Shown: positions 27,513 to 35,939, counted from the first letter of the stretch. The stretch: 43,340 bases of DNA from an uncultured Erysipelotrichaceae bacterium (GCA_902778125.1 CACYWH010000015.1:1-43340); one strand, 5' to 3'. Program-made: numbers and translations. Notes: a model not told the origin generated them from the sequence alone.

Positions 27513-27521
27513 ATTATATCA
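27513..27521 (-). promoter_or_regulatory. Extended -10 promoter, probably leaderless start
   Basis: Minus strand TGATATAAT followed by six bases and the ATG at 27506. The expected start site is the A of the ATG or within a base of it. No Shine-Dalgarno sequence is present. Confidence 0.65.
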
Positions 27522-27523
27522 AT

Positions 27524-27556
27524 TAAAAAGCATACATATTACTTTAATATGTATAC
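27524..27556 (-). terminator. Terminator of the 116-residue protein gene
   Basis: Inverted repeat TAATATGTATA/CATACATATTA around loop CTT, followed on the minus strand by GCTTTTTAATT. Confidence 0.75.
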
Positions 27557-27565
27557 TTTACAGTA

Positions 27566-27916
27566 CTAATTATTTTGAGATTGAACTAATTTATGAACAA
27601 TAGCTTTTTCTTTATTCTTTCTTTCAGCTATTTTATATCTCATAATAGCTGCATATAATCTGTTATCATCCATAATTTTAATTAAAACTTTTTGTTTTCT
27701 TTTAAAGTCTTCTACTGCAATTGAACTAACACTATTGTTCCCTTCAATTTTAACTTTTAATAAAGAAACATTATCATAAAGTGATACTAAAGATGCAATT
27801 ATTGATTCCATTGGCGCTTTATCAAAATTTACACCAAGTAAATACTCTGAATCATATAATTCCTCGTTAGTAAGCTTCTTTAAAAAACTTCTCATTCTAA
27901 ATTCATCATATACCAT
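27566..27916 (-). CDS. Unknown 116-residue protein
   Basis: Not recognised. Start chosen at ATG 27916, which has a GGGGG ribosome site and lies below a perfect promoter; a longer reading upstream would cross that promoter. The protein is soluble and helical: an N-terminal charged part (MVYDEFRMRSFLKKLTNEE), a middle with a hydrophobic heptad-like run (MESIIASLVSLYDNVSLLKV), and a basic helix rich in Lys/Arg near the end. It is a single-gene unit between two terminators. Confidence 0.85.
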   Translation of the reverse strand: MVYDEFRMRSFLKKLTNEELYDSEYLLGVNFDKAPMESIIASLVSLYDNVSLLKVKIEGNNSVSSIAVEDFKRKQKVLIKIMDDNRLYAAIMRYKIAERKNKEKAIVHKLVQSQNN

Positions 27917-27917
27917 A

Positions 27918-27940
27918 ATTAGAATCCCCCTTTTTCTAAT
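27918..27940 (-). promoter_or_regulatory. Leader hairpin with the ribosome site in its loop
   Basis: Minus strand ATTAGAA/TTCTAAT, a 7-bp stem, encloses AAAGGGGGA. The start codon follows one base after the stem. The ribosome site would be displayed in the loop, so the fold could tune initiation. Confidence 0.5.
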
Positions 27941-27947
27941 GATGGAT

Positions 27948-27976
27948 ATTATATCATATTTGATACACATTGTCAA
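27948..27976 (-). promoter_or_regulatory. Perfect consensus promoter of the 116-residue protein gene
   Basis: Minus strand TTGACA (27976-27971), 17-base spacer ending TGA, TATAAT (27953-27948). It has both consensus boxes and an extended -10, so strong expression is expected. Confidence 0.88.
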
Positions 27977-27978
27977 AA

Positions 27979-28005
27979 TAAAATAGTTCACAATGAACTA
28001 TTTTA
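27979..28005 (-). terminator. Terminator after gatB
   Basis: Perfect 12-bp inverted repeat TAAAATAGTTCA/TGAACTATTTTA with a 3-base loop, overlapping the gatB stop and followed by TTTTG on the minus strand. It ends just before the next promoter. Confidence 0.75.
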
Positions 28006-29425
28006 TCTTCTCTAACAATTTGTTTTTAGCATCTACAGGATTTGCTTTACCTCTAGATTTCTTCATTACTTGACCAACTAAATAATCAAGCATGTTAGTT
28101 CTACCATTTTTATAATCCTCTATTGCTTTTTCATTTTCACTTAAAACTTCATCTACTAAAGAATTAACTAAATTATCATCTTCTAATATTTCCATATTAT
28201 ATTTTTTAACTATTTCTACAGGTGTTAGATGTTCTTCTAACATTTTAGTAAATACTTCTTTTCCTTGATTATTAGTTATTTTTTTATCAGCAATCAATTT
28301 AATTAATTCTGCAATCATGGATGGTCTTATAAACACATCATCAATAGTGATTTCATCACTTTTATTAACTTCGGCTAAAACTTTTGTAGTAATCCAGTTA
28401 CAAGCACTTTTAGCATCAGCACCTAGACGTACACATTCTTCAAAGTAATCAGAAACTTTTTTATTTTTAACTAATACTTTTGCATCATATTCTGATAAGT
28501 TATATTCACTAATATATTTATTTTTTCTTTCATGAGCAAGCATAGGAATATTTTTCTTAATCTCTTCAAGTAATTCATTAGTAATTTTATATTTAGGAAT
28601 ATTTGGATCAGTAAAATATTTATAGTCTATAGCATCTGCTTTACTTCTCATATGAATAGTTGTTCCAGTTTCATCATCAAATCTTCTTGTTTCCTGAACT
28701 ACCTCGTCATATCTACCTTCACTCTTAAGTTTACTTTGTCTTTCTATTTCATATTCAATAGTTTTTCTAATAGAATCAAAACTATTAACATTTTTAACTT
28801 CAACTTTAGTACCCAATTCTTTAGAATCATTATCCATAATAGATACATTTACATCAGCTCTAATTTGTCCCTTTTTAGTGTCACAATCAGATATATCAGT
28901 ATATTCATATATTCTCTTAATATATTCTAAAAATTCAATTGCTTCATCAGCTGAATTTAAACATGGTTCAGTTACAAGTTCTAATAATGGAACTCCAGAT
29001 CTATTATAATCTATATTAGAAGTATCATAATAATGATCAAGAGATGCAGAATCCTCTTCTAAATGTATATCATGTATTAATACTTCTTTTTCTTTTCCAT
29101 TTACTTCAATTACAACTTTGCCATCCACACCTACTGGATTAAAAAATTGAGTAAGTTGATAACCTTTAGGTAAATCAGGATAGAAATAATTCTTTCTATC
29201 GAATTCCATATATTCAGGAATTTTACAATTAAGTATCATAGCCATTTCAATTGCTTTTTTAACACAAGTTTTGTTAACAACAGGTAATGTACCTGGAAAG
29301 CCCATATCCAAAGGAGCAACTAATTGATTTGATAATTTAGAAAAACCATTTATAGCATTTGAAAATACTTTCGTATGTGATTTCATTTCGCAATGGAATT
29401 CTAAACCAATAACTGCTTTATACAT
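27998..29425 (-). CDS. gatB: Asp/Glu-tRNA amidotransferase subunit B
   Basis: Binds the misacylated tRNA and phosphorylates the Glu or Asp side chain in the GatCAB complex. The 475 residues begin YKAVIGLEFHCEM (GLEIHxQ-like) and show FPDLPKGYQLTQF, RSGVPLLELVTEP, IRADVNVSI and the C-terminal YqeY-like tail. It follows gatA by one base. Confidence 0.97.
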   Translation of the reverse strand: MYKAVIGLEFHCEMKSHTKVFSNAINGFSKLSNQLVAPLDMGFPGTLPVVNKTCVKKAIEMAMILNCKIPEYMEFDRKNYFYPDLPKGYQLTQFFNPVGVDGKVVIEVNGKEKEVLIHDIHLEEDSASLDHYYDTSNIDYNRSGVPLLELVTEPCLNSADEAIEFLEYIKRIYEYTDISDCDTKKGQIRADVNVSIMDNDSKELGTKVEVKNVNSFDSIRKTIEYEIERQSKLKSEGRYDEVVQETRRFDDETGTTIHMRSKADAIDYKYFTDPNIPKYKITNELLEEIKKNIPMLAHERKNKYISEYNLSEYDAKVLVKNKKVSDYFEECVRLGADAKSACNWITTKVLAEVNKSDEITIDDVFIRPSMIAELIKLIADKKITNNQGKEVFTKMLEEHLTPVEIVKKYNMEILEDDNLVNSLVDEVLSENEKAIEDYKNGRTNMLDYLVGQVMKKSRGKANPVDAKNKLLEKIK

Positions 29426-29426
29426 A

Positions 29427-30878
29427 TTAATTTTCCTCCCTTGCCAATTGATTTTTATAATTCATAGTACTTTCAAGAGCATATGCAATATTTAAAACAC
29501 TAACATCATCTTTAACTTTACCTGTTATATTCACACCTACTGGTAAATTATTAACAAACCCATTTGGAATTGTAATTGAAGGATAACCACCAAAATTACC
29601 AATTTGTAATAATTCTTCTAAAACTCTTGTTTCTTTGTCATGAACATTTTTGTTATCATCTATATATTTAGCGGGTCCAGTACCAACTGGTGCTATCATA
29701 GCATCATATTCTTTAAACAATTCATTCATTTTATTAACAATTAATCTTCTTACTCTTTTAGCATTCAAGAAGAATTTTTCTTGATTTTCTCTTTGTAAAA
29801 CATAAGATCCAATTACAAATCTTCTCTTGATCAATGGACTAAATCCTTTCGTTCTATGGTCTTTAATCATTTCATCTGGGCTTTTACCTTCTCCGCCTGG
29901 TCCAAATGAGATACCAGTTAAATTAGCCATATTACTAGTAGCTTCAGCACAAGATATAACTACATAAGTTGAATATAACGCATTTAATAATTTAGAATCA
30001 ATATTTACTTTTGATACGCTTATACCAAGTTCTTCACATCTTTTTATTGTTTCTTTAAAATTATTTAGATGTTCTTTAAGTTCTTCACTAGGATTAGAAT
30101 AATTGTTAATATCACATACATTTTCTATATAGAAAAGTTTTTTCCCTTTAACATCTTTATTTAATGATTTAAATAAATTAATTGAACTTGAATCCCACGT
30201 AGTCATATCATTTTCATCAAGTCCTTTCATACCATCTACTGCTATAGCGGCATCTTCTACATTTCTTGTAAGTACACCTACAGTATCTAGAGAACTTGCA
30301 AATTGAAACATTCCAAATCTAGAAATCATTCCATATGTAGGTTTGTATCCAACTATTCCACAATAAGCAGCTGGTTTACGAATAGAATCACCAGTATCAC
30401 TTCCAAGAGCATATGGATAAACACCACATGCAACAGAAGCAGCGCTTCCAGCAGAAGAACCAGCAGTTTGACGCTCTAAATTCCAAGGATTATGTACAAT
30501 ACCAGTATGTCCAGTAGTACCAGTTCCACCCATACCAAGTTCATCTAATACCGTTTTTGCCACTCCTACTGCTCCATGTTTTTTTAGATTGGCTACACAA
30601 GTAGCATCAAAGAATGGAACATAATTATTCAAAGTATTAGAACTTCCTGTAGATAATATATCTTTTGTTGAAAATATATCTTTTATTCCATAAGGTATCC
30701 CAGATAATAAGTCATCTGTTACTTCGGAACCTTTAGCATCATCAATAATGGTTACAAATGAATTTGTTTTATCTTGAATTTCATGACATGCTTTAAGTGA
30801 TTCATTTACTAATTCATTGCTAGTAACTTTTCCATTTTTTAATTCATCATGCAATTCTAAAATACTTTTACCTATCAT
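29427..30878 (-). CDS. gatA: Asp/Glu-tRNA amidotransferase subunit A
   Basis: Glutaminase of the amidase-signature family that delivers ammonia to GatB. The 483 residues show the catalytic Lys in GIPYGIKDIF, and the Ser pair in QTAGSSAGSAASVACG with SDTGDSIRKPA. It starts at the last base of the gatC stop, so the two are coupled. Confidence 0.97.
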   Translation of the reverse strand: MIGKSILELHDELKNGKVTSNELVNESLKACHEIQDKTNSFVTIIDDAKGSEVTDDLLSGIPYGIKDIFSTKDILSTGSSNTLNNYVPFFDATCVANLKKHGAVGVAKTVLDELGMGGTGTTGHTGIVHNPWNLERQTAGSSAGSAASVACGVYPYALGSDTGDSIRKPAAYCGIVGYKPTYGMISRFGMFQFASSLDTVGVLTRNVEDAAIAVDGMKGLDENDMTTWDSSSINLFKSLNKDVKGKKLFYIENVCDINNYSNPSEELKEHLNNFKETIKRCEELGISVSKVNIDSKLLNALYSTYVVISCAEATSNMANLTGISFGPGGEGKSPDEMIKDHRTKGFSPLIKRRFVIGSYVLQRENQEKFFLNAKRVRRLIVNKMNELFKEYDAMIAPVGTGPAKYIDDNKNVHDKETRVLEELLQIGNFGGYPSITIPNGFVNNLPVGVNITGKVKDDVSVLNIAYALESTMNYKNQLAREEN

Positions 30879-31177
30879 TATCCCACCACCTTTGGAACTT
30901 CTACTTCTCTTCCTTCAACTCTAGATGCATTTCTTAAAAGCTCATCAATAGGAATTTCTTTTCCTTCATTGTCATCACTTCTAAGTTCACTAACTTCCAT
31001 TTCAAAAGGATAACTTAATACTTCAACATCTTTTATATTAGGAATATCATTAATCAATTCCATATCTTTTTCAATATCATCAAACTCAGTTTGAATCATT
31101 TTTCTTTCTTCTTCTGTAAGACCAATAAGTAATTTATCAGCATAATTATCAATCATTTCTTCAGTAAAATTACTCAT
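30878..31177 (-). CDS. gatC: Asp/Glu-tRNA amidotransferase subunit C
   Basis: A 99-residue subunit that wraps GatA and stabilises the complex. It has the expected helical N-terminus and a C-terminal region with LRNASRVEGREVEVPKVVG, close to the usual 'aP...gf.vP.v.' ending. A strong AGGAGG lies before its ATG, 12 bases after asnS. Confidence 0.93.
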   Translation of the reverse strand: MSNFTEEMIDNYADKLLIGLTEEERKMIQTEFDDIEKDMELINDIPNIKDVEVLSYPFEMEVSELRSDDNEGKEIPIDELLRNASRVEGREVEVPKVVG

Positions 31178-31189
31178 TATTTCCTCCTT

Positions 31190-32569
31190 TTAATATTCAC
31201 AATTATTTGGTGTTCTTGGGAATGGTATTACATCTCTAATATTGTCAACACCAGTTAAATACATAATTAATCTTTCAAATCCAAGACCAAATCCACCATG
31301 ATAACATCCACCAAAACGTCTAAGGTTAGTATACCAATCTAAATTTTCAAGTGGAATATTCATTTCTTTCATTCTTGCTACTAGTTTATCATAATCATCT
31401 TCTCTTTGACTACCACCCATAAGTTCACCGGCGCCTGGAACTTCAAGATCAACTGCAGCAACAGTTTTTCCATCTGGATTTTGCTTCATATAAAACGCTT
31501 TAATATCTTTTGGCCAATCAGTTATAAATACTGGTCCATTAAAATGTTCTGTAATATATTTTTCGTGTTCTTTAGCAATATCTTCTCCATATTCAGGAGT
31601 AAATTCCCATTTAACATTTGCTTCTTTTAATAAAGTAATTGCATCATGATGAGTTATTCTTACAAACTCACTATTTATTACTTTATTTAATTTTTCTTTT
31701 AATCCTTTTTCTACAAATTGATCAAAAAAATCTATTTCTAATGGACATTTATCCATTACATACTTAACTACATATTTAAGCATCTCTTCTTCAATATCCA
31801 TAATACCATTTAAATCACAAAATGCAATTTCAGGTTCTATCATCCAAAATTCATTAGCATGTGTTTTAGTATTAGAATTTTCAGTTCTCATGGTTGGTCC
31901 AAAAGTATATATTTTCTTGTATGCAAGAGCAAATGTTTCACCATGAAGTTGTCCACTACCAGTAATGTATGCCTGTTTACCAAATAAATCTTTTTTAAAA
32001 TCAACTTTCTTATCTTCTGTAAGTGGTAAATTATCCATATCTAATGTTGTAATTTTAAACATTTGTCCACTACCTTCGCAATCGGCACCTGTTATTATTG
32101 GACTGTGGAAATAAACATAGTTATGGCTTTGAAAATATTCATGTATAGCATGAGCAGCTACACTACGTACTCTAAAGACTGCATTAAATAAATTAGTTCT
32201 TGGTCTAAGATATGCAACTTCTCTTAAAAATTCACGCGTATGTCTTTTAGGTTGAATTGGATAGTCATCAGTACAATCACCTAATACCTCTATTTCACTT
32301 ACTTTTAATTCATGAGATTGTCCACTACCTTGACTCTTAACTAGAGTACCTTTAACTCTTAAAGCAGATCCGACTTTTATTTTACTTATCTTATCAAAAT
32401 CTTTTAATTCTTTATCATATACAAGTTGTAAACTCTTAAAATATGTCCCATCATTAAAATCGATGAACCCAAAATTAGATTGATTCCTATTATTTCGAAC
32501 CCAACCTTCTAAAGTGACTTCCTTATTTTCATATTTTTCAATATCTTTGAATAAATCTTTAATATCCAT
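31190..32569 (-). CDS. asnS: Asparaginyl-tRNA synthetase
   Basis: Class IIb synthetase that charges tRNA-Asn. The 459 residues hold an N-terminal OB fold (VTLEGWVRNNRNQSNFGFID), class II motif 2 around PTMRTENSNTKTHANEFWMI and motif 3 at GFGLGFERLIMYL. Because this gene is present, the GatCAB complex encoded just downstream is probably used mainly for Gln-tRNA formation. A T-box leader with an Asn specifier controls it. Confidence 0.96.
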   Translation of the reverse strand: MDIKDLFKDIEKYENKEVTLEGWVRNNRNQSNFGFIDFNDGTYFKSLQLVYDKELKDFDKISKIKVGSALRVKGTLVKSQGSGQSHELKVSEIEVLGDCTDDYPIQPKRHTREFLREVAYLRPRTNLFNAVFRVRSVAAHAIHEYFQSHNYVYFHSPIITGADCEGSGQMFKITTLDMDNLPLTEDKKVDFKKDLFGKQAYITGSGQLHGETFALAYKKIYTFGPTMRTENSNTKTHANEFWMIEPEIAFCDLNGIMDIEEEMLKYVVKYVMDKCPLEIDFFDQFVEKGLKEKLNKVINSEFVRITHHDAITLLKEANVKWEFTPEYGEDIAKEHEKYITEHFNGPVFITDWPKDIKAFYMKQNPDGKTVAAVDLEVPGAGELMGGSQREDDYDKLVARMKEMNIPLENLDWYTNLRRFGGCYHGGFGLGFERLIMYLTGVDNIRDVIPFPRTPNNCEY

Positions 32570-32589
32570 ATTTCATCTTCCTTTCCAAA

Positions 32590-32790
32590 AAATAAAAAGG
32601 AATAGTAAGGAGTCTATATAAGACGATACCATCCCTTTATTTAACTTAATTTTAATAACGGTATTAACCGAGAATATTTACTAAAATTCAATATTCCACT
32701 CCGTGGTGTTCTTTCATATAACAATTTTATTAGTTTTCACCAACCACTAACTCTCTAGAAAATTAATTATATTACTTTTCCACATCAAAG
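32590..32790 (-). promoter_or_regulatory. T-box leader, Asn specifier
   Basis: Minus-strand leader of asnS. Stem I carries GAGAGTTAGTGGTTGGTG, the specifier is AAC (32710-32708, in AAGAACACC), and the T-box region is GGGATGGTATCGTC, followed by a terminator stem and TTTTTATTTTTT. It should switch on asnS-gatCAB when tRNA-Asn is uncharged. Confidence 0.92.
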
Positions 32791-32802
32791 ATTTACTAAT
32801 AA

Positions 32803-32831
32803 AGTATAACATTTAAATAACTTCTTTACAA
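32803..32831 (-). promoter_or_regulatory. Promoter of the asnS T-box transcript
   Basis: Minus strand TTGTAA (32831-32826), 17-base spacer, TATACT (32808-32803) with an upstream TG. It begins nine bases after the stop of the preceding gene. Confidence 0.65.
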
Positions 32832-32839
32832 GTATTTTG

Positions 32840-33439
32840 TTAATTTCCATTAACTTCTGAATCTTGAGAATATTGTATTTCTATTCCTAGATTATTTACA
32901 GTTACATTAGTACTAGGTATCCTACTAGATGATGTTTCACTTTTTAACACTAATTTTAATGTAATATTTTTTGTTTGTCCCTTTTTTAGTTCATCATCTG
33001 CTTTAACATCTTGATTATCACCTGTATATTTAAGAGTATATTCTAAATTATTACATATATATGAATTAGTTCCCTCATCACTTCCAGTACAATTTAATTG
33101 TTTTTTAACAAGCGCAGATACCTTGGCATCATAGTCTCCATTATTAACAACATCAAACGTATATGTTATAGAGTCTCCTGGACTATGTAATATTACAGAG
33201 TAATCACCAATTGTTGTATTTCCATTTTTTAATTTAGCCGGCGTTGTAACACTAGCATTTCCAGTAGTAATAGCATCTTTAAGATTTTCAAAATGAACAT
33301 CCCATTTCGTTGACACAACGGTTCCTGTACCATTTATTTTAAGTGTTTGAGTATATTCAGCATACACAATAGATACAGCAATTACACTTACAATAATTGC
33401 AAGAACACTAAGTATTATAGTTATATTTTTTCCATTCAT
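32840..33439 (-). CDS. Secreted Asn/Thr-rich surface protein
   Basis: Family not firmly recognised. The 199 residues begin with a signal or anchor helix (about 6-28) followed by YAEYTQTLKINGTGTVVSTKWDVHF, then an Ig-like beta-rich body with two cysteines (LNCTGSDEGTNSYICNN) and a Ser/Thr/Asn-rich end. This start is like that of secreted TasA/camelysin-type or archaellin-like proteins seen in Firmicutes, but the match is only by pattern. It lies 13 bases after a glycosyltransferase gene, so it may be part of that transcript. Confidence 0.8.
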   Translation of the reverse strand: MNGKNITIILSVLAIIVSVIAVSIVYAEYTQTLKINGTGTVVSTKWDVHFENLKDAITTGNASVTTPAKLKNGNTTIGDYSVILHSPGDSITYTFDVVNNGDYDAKVSALVKKQLNCTGSDEGTNSYICNNLEYTLKYTGDNQDVKADDELKKGQTKNITLKLVLKSETSSSRIPSTNVTVNNLGIEIQYSQDSEVNGN

Positions 33440-33452
33440 TTTTTTCCTCCAT

Positions 33453-34163
33453 TTATACTAATATAAGAATGCATACCAATAACACTATTACTAATAGTAT
33501 TATTATCCATTTATGTATTAATATTGAATCTCTAATAACATTAAAATGTGAACCATCATTATTATCTTCATATATTGTTTTAATTCTAACAGTGTGAATT
33601 TTAATTTTATTTTTAGCAAGATTATTTAAAAAATTCATTTCATATTCATATCTATTTCCACTAGTATTTAATGCTAAGTCTTTATATTTAATATTTATAC
33701 CTCTAAGACCAGTCTGAGTATCTTTAAGATTTACTCCTGTTCTTATTTTAAATACTAATGAAGATATCTTATTTCCAAATTTACTTCTTTTGGGAACATT
33801 TTTTAAATTAAAATTCCTTATTCCTAAAACAATATCATATTTAAGTAATTCATTTGCTATTTTTATTACATCTTCTACACTATGTTGACCATCACTATCA
33901 ACTGTAATAAATCCATCCACATTTTTTAGTTCCTTTATAGCTGTTTTTAATGCAGCACCCTTACCTAAGTTAGTTTCATGATTTAGCAGTTTTACACTTT
34001 TAGGTAATTTTTCAAAAATATTGTTGTATTCTTCACCACTTCCATCATTTACCACTATTATTTCATTAAATCCATTGTTAGTAAGCTCATCTACCAATGT
34101 TAATAACTTGTCAGTTGGATTCAACGTAGGAATTATTATTGTATACTTCTTATTATCATTCAT
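33453..34163 (-). CDS. Family 2 glycosyltransferase (dolichyl-phosphate-type)
   Basis: A 236-residue enzyme transferring a sugar from a nucleotide donor, probably to a lipid carrier. It has the GT-A start YTIIIPTLNPTDKL, VVNDGSGEEY, GKGAALKTAI, the metal-binding VDSDGQHSVED, and one C-terminal membrane span (about 217-235). It has no Shine-Dalgarno sequence; the -10 box ends six bases before the ATG. Confidence 0.9.
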   Translation of the reverse strand: MNDNKKYTIIIPTLNPTDKLLTLVDELTNNGFNEIIVVNDGSGEEYNNIFEKLPKSVKLLNHETNLGKGAALKTAIKELKNVDGFITVDSDGQHSVEDVIKIANELLKYDIVLGIRNFNLKNVPKRSKFGNKISSLVFKIRTGVNLKDTQTGLRGINIKYKDLALNTSGNRYEYEMNFLNNLAKNKIKIHTVRIKTIYEDNNDGSHFNVIRDSILIHKWIIILLVIVLLVCILILV

Positions 34164-34169
34164 ATTTAA

Positions 34170-34178
34170 ATTATATCA
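34170..34178 (-). promoter_or_regulatory. Extended -10 promoter, probably leaderless start
   Basis: Minus strand TGATATAAT followed by six bases and the ATG at 34163, the same arrangement as at 27513. Confidence 0.65.
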
Positions 34179-34243
34179 CATATTAGTAGTTTATAAATAT
34201 TTTTTCGAAAATAAAACACATATAGAATTCTTTTTTTGGTAAT

Positions 34244-34327
34244 ATGACAAAAAAGGATTCTTTGACTATATCATTAATCTTTGTTATCTTTATGCTTATT
34301 ACACTACTCTTCGTAGTTTTATTATAA
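34244..34327 (+). CDS. Possible 27-residue hydrophobic peptide
   Basis: Plus-strand ORF MTKKDSLTISLIFVIFMLIT followed by LLFVVLL: a charged N-terminus and one membrane span. Ribosome site and promoter are weak (GGT five bases upstream). It converges with a putative small RNA whose U-tract DNA meets the stop codon. Size, charge and span resemble type I toxin peptides. It could also be a chance ORF in AT-rich DNA. Confidence 0.35.
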   Translation: MTKKDSLTISLIFVIFMLITLLFVVLL

Positions 34328-34398
34328 AAAAAAACGCCTAACAAAATGTTAGGCTAACCAAACAGGTAACGTCTGACATTATACGTCAGTTGTTCCTT
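34326..34398 (-). ncRNA. Putative small RNA of about 73 nt
   Basis: An orphan transcription unit with no ORF on the minus strand. A TTGAAA-N17-TATAAT promoter lies upstream. The predicted RNA has a short 5' hairpin CTGAC-GTATAAT-GTCAG, a linker around GTTACCTGTTTGGTT and a strong terminator, GCCTAACA/TGTTAGGC with a 3-base loop followed by nine Ts. I do not recognise an RNA family. Confidence 0.7.
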
Positions 34399-34404
34399 AA
34401 CTAT

Positions 34405-34433
34405 ATTATAATATGTTGGCTTCTATTTTTCAA
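34405..34433 (-). promoter_or_regulatory. Promoter of the putative small RNA
   Basis: Minus strand TTGAAA (34433-34428), 17-base spacer, TATAAT (34410-34405). It starts 15 bases after the stop of the DUF1846 gene, and no coding gene follows on that strand until 34163. Confidence 0.8.
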
Positions 34434-34447
34434 TATTAAAAAAGATG

Positions 34448-35920
34448 TCACATTAAATCGACATCCTCTTCTCTTAAATATTCTGGTTCACATGTTAGGT
34501 TGATTTTTAATCCCTTTAACGTTTTTTTATCTCCATTATCAACAATATATGTTGCATGTGCTTCAGCATCTTTTAGTTTGCCTAGACATGAAAGTGCTTT
34601 TTCTGTCATAGCATTCGTAGCAGAACAAATACTAAGTGCAGTTAATACTTCAGGAAGTGTAAGCCTATTTCCATTATTTAAATCACTTTTAAGTCTTAAC
34701 ATTGGATCTAATACTTTAGGAGATAATAATTTAATATCATCAGGTATTTTACTTAAATATTTTATTGCATTGATTACAACACTACTAGCAGGTGTTAATA
34801 TATTTGTTTGTTTACCTGTTATTATTTTTTTACCAATTTTCAATGATATAACAGGGACACCCTCTTTATCTCTCTTATCTAAAGCAGGTTTAATAACATC
34901 TAAATAATTTTCATCCACACCCACTTCATTCATCAATAATTTAATTTTTTCACAAGTTTCTGCTTCACTAAGACCTAATTTATAATTGTTGGTTTCTTGA
35001 TAATATCTTCTAACGATTTCTTTTTTTGCTGCTTCTTCTACAACTTCATTATCAATAATACAAGAACCAATAACATTTACTCCCATATCCGTTGGAGATT
35101 GATATACATCTTTACCAGTTGCTTTATTTAAAATAGTTTTTAATATTGGAAATGTTTCTATATCTCTATTGTAATTTACAGCAGTTACTCCATATGCTTC
35201 TAAATGAAATGGATCTATCATATTAACATCTTTTAAGTCTGCAGTAGCAGCTTCATATGCAAGATTGACAGGATGCTTTAAAGGTAAATCCCATACAGGA
35301 AATGTTTCAAATTTAGCATATCCAGCATTTACACCTCTTAAATGTTCATGATAAACCTGTGATAAACTTGTAGCTAGTTTACCACTACCTGGGCCAGGTG
35401 CATTTACAAGTATTAAAGGTTTAGTAGTTTCTATATATGGATTAGCACCATATCCCTCTTCACTAACAATAGTATCTACATCTGTAGGATATCCTTTAGT
35501 AAATGTATGTATATATGTTTTAATTCCATTTCTATTTAATTTATTAATAAATTTATCTACACTTGGTTGATTTTTATATAGGGTTATTACAACACTATTT
35601 ACAGAAAATCCCATACTTTTAGATTTATTTATTAATTTCAATATTTCTGTATCATATGTTATTCCATATTCACCACGAGTTTTATTTCTTTCAATATCTC
35701 CGGCATTAATACAAAAAATTATTTCTAAATCATCTTTTAATTCTCTAAACATATTGATTTTAGCATCACTTTTAAATCCAGGTAATACTCTTGATGCATG
35801 AGAATCATCGAATAATTTTCCACCAACTTCAAGATATAATTTATCAAATAGACCAAACCTCTCCCTGATTTTAGCGCTTTGTATTTTTACATACTTAGCG
35901 TTATCAAATCCTTTCTTCAT
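34448..35920 (-). CDS. DUF1846 family protein
   Basis: A 490-residue protein matching the DUF1846 family from its start (KKGFDNAKYVKIQSAKIRER) through LEVGGKLFDDSHASRVLPGF, VNAPGPGSGKLATSLSQVYH and FPVWDLPLKHPVNLAYEAAT. The family is conserved in Firmicutes; it has a P-loop-like segment (APGPGSGKLAT) and no settled function. The ribosome site AGGTGAGG is good, and an extended -10 box (TGATATAAT) lies upstream. Confidence 0.9.
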   Translation of the reverse strand: MKKGFDNAKYVKIQSAKIRERFGLFDKLYLEVGGKLFDDSHASRVLPGFKSDAKINMFRELKDDLEIIFCINAGDIERNKTRGEYGITYDTEILKLINKSKSMGFSVNSVVITLYKNQPSVDKFINKLNRNGIKTYIHTFTKGYPTDVDTIVSEEGYGANPYIETTKPLILVNAPGPGSGKLATSLSQVYHEHLRGVNAGYAKFETFPVWDLPLKHPVNLAYEAATADLKDVNMIDPFHLEAYGVTAVNYNRDIETFPILKTILNKATGKDVYQSPTDMGVNVIGSCIIDNEVVEEAAKKEIVRRYYQETNNYKLGLSEAETCEKIKLLMNEVGVDENYLDVIKPALDKRDKEGVPVISLKIGKKIITGKQTNILTPASSVVINAIKYLSKIPDDIKLLSPKVLDPMLRLKSDLNNGNRLTLPEVLTALSICSATNAMTEKALSCLGKLKDAEAHATYIVDNGDKKTLKGLKINLTCEPEYLREEDVDLM

Positions 35921-35939
35921 ATTTCCTCACCTATTATAA

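Noticed and set aside
27917-27991. N-terminal extension of the 116-residue protein
   Set aside because: The added residues are encoded by the -35/-10 promoter region, and the ATG at 27916 has its own ribosome site.
25480-32770. Shared sequence AACCACTAACTCTCT near 25545 and 32750 as a dispersed repeat
   Set aside because: Both copies are the conserved stem I part of T-box leaders, in the expected place before tRNA synthetase genes.
34326-34398. Assignment of the small RNA to guanidine-II, preQ1 or SRP RNA
   Set aside because: None of the conserved loops or motifs of these families could be found, so it is left unassigned.
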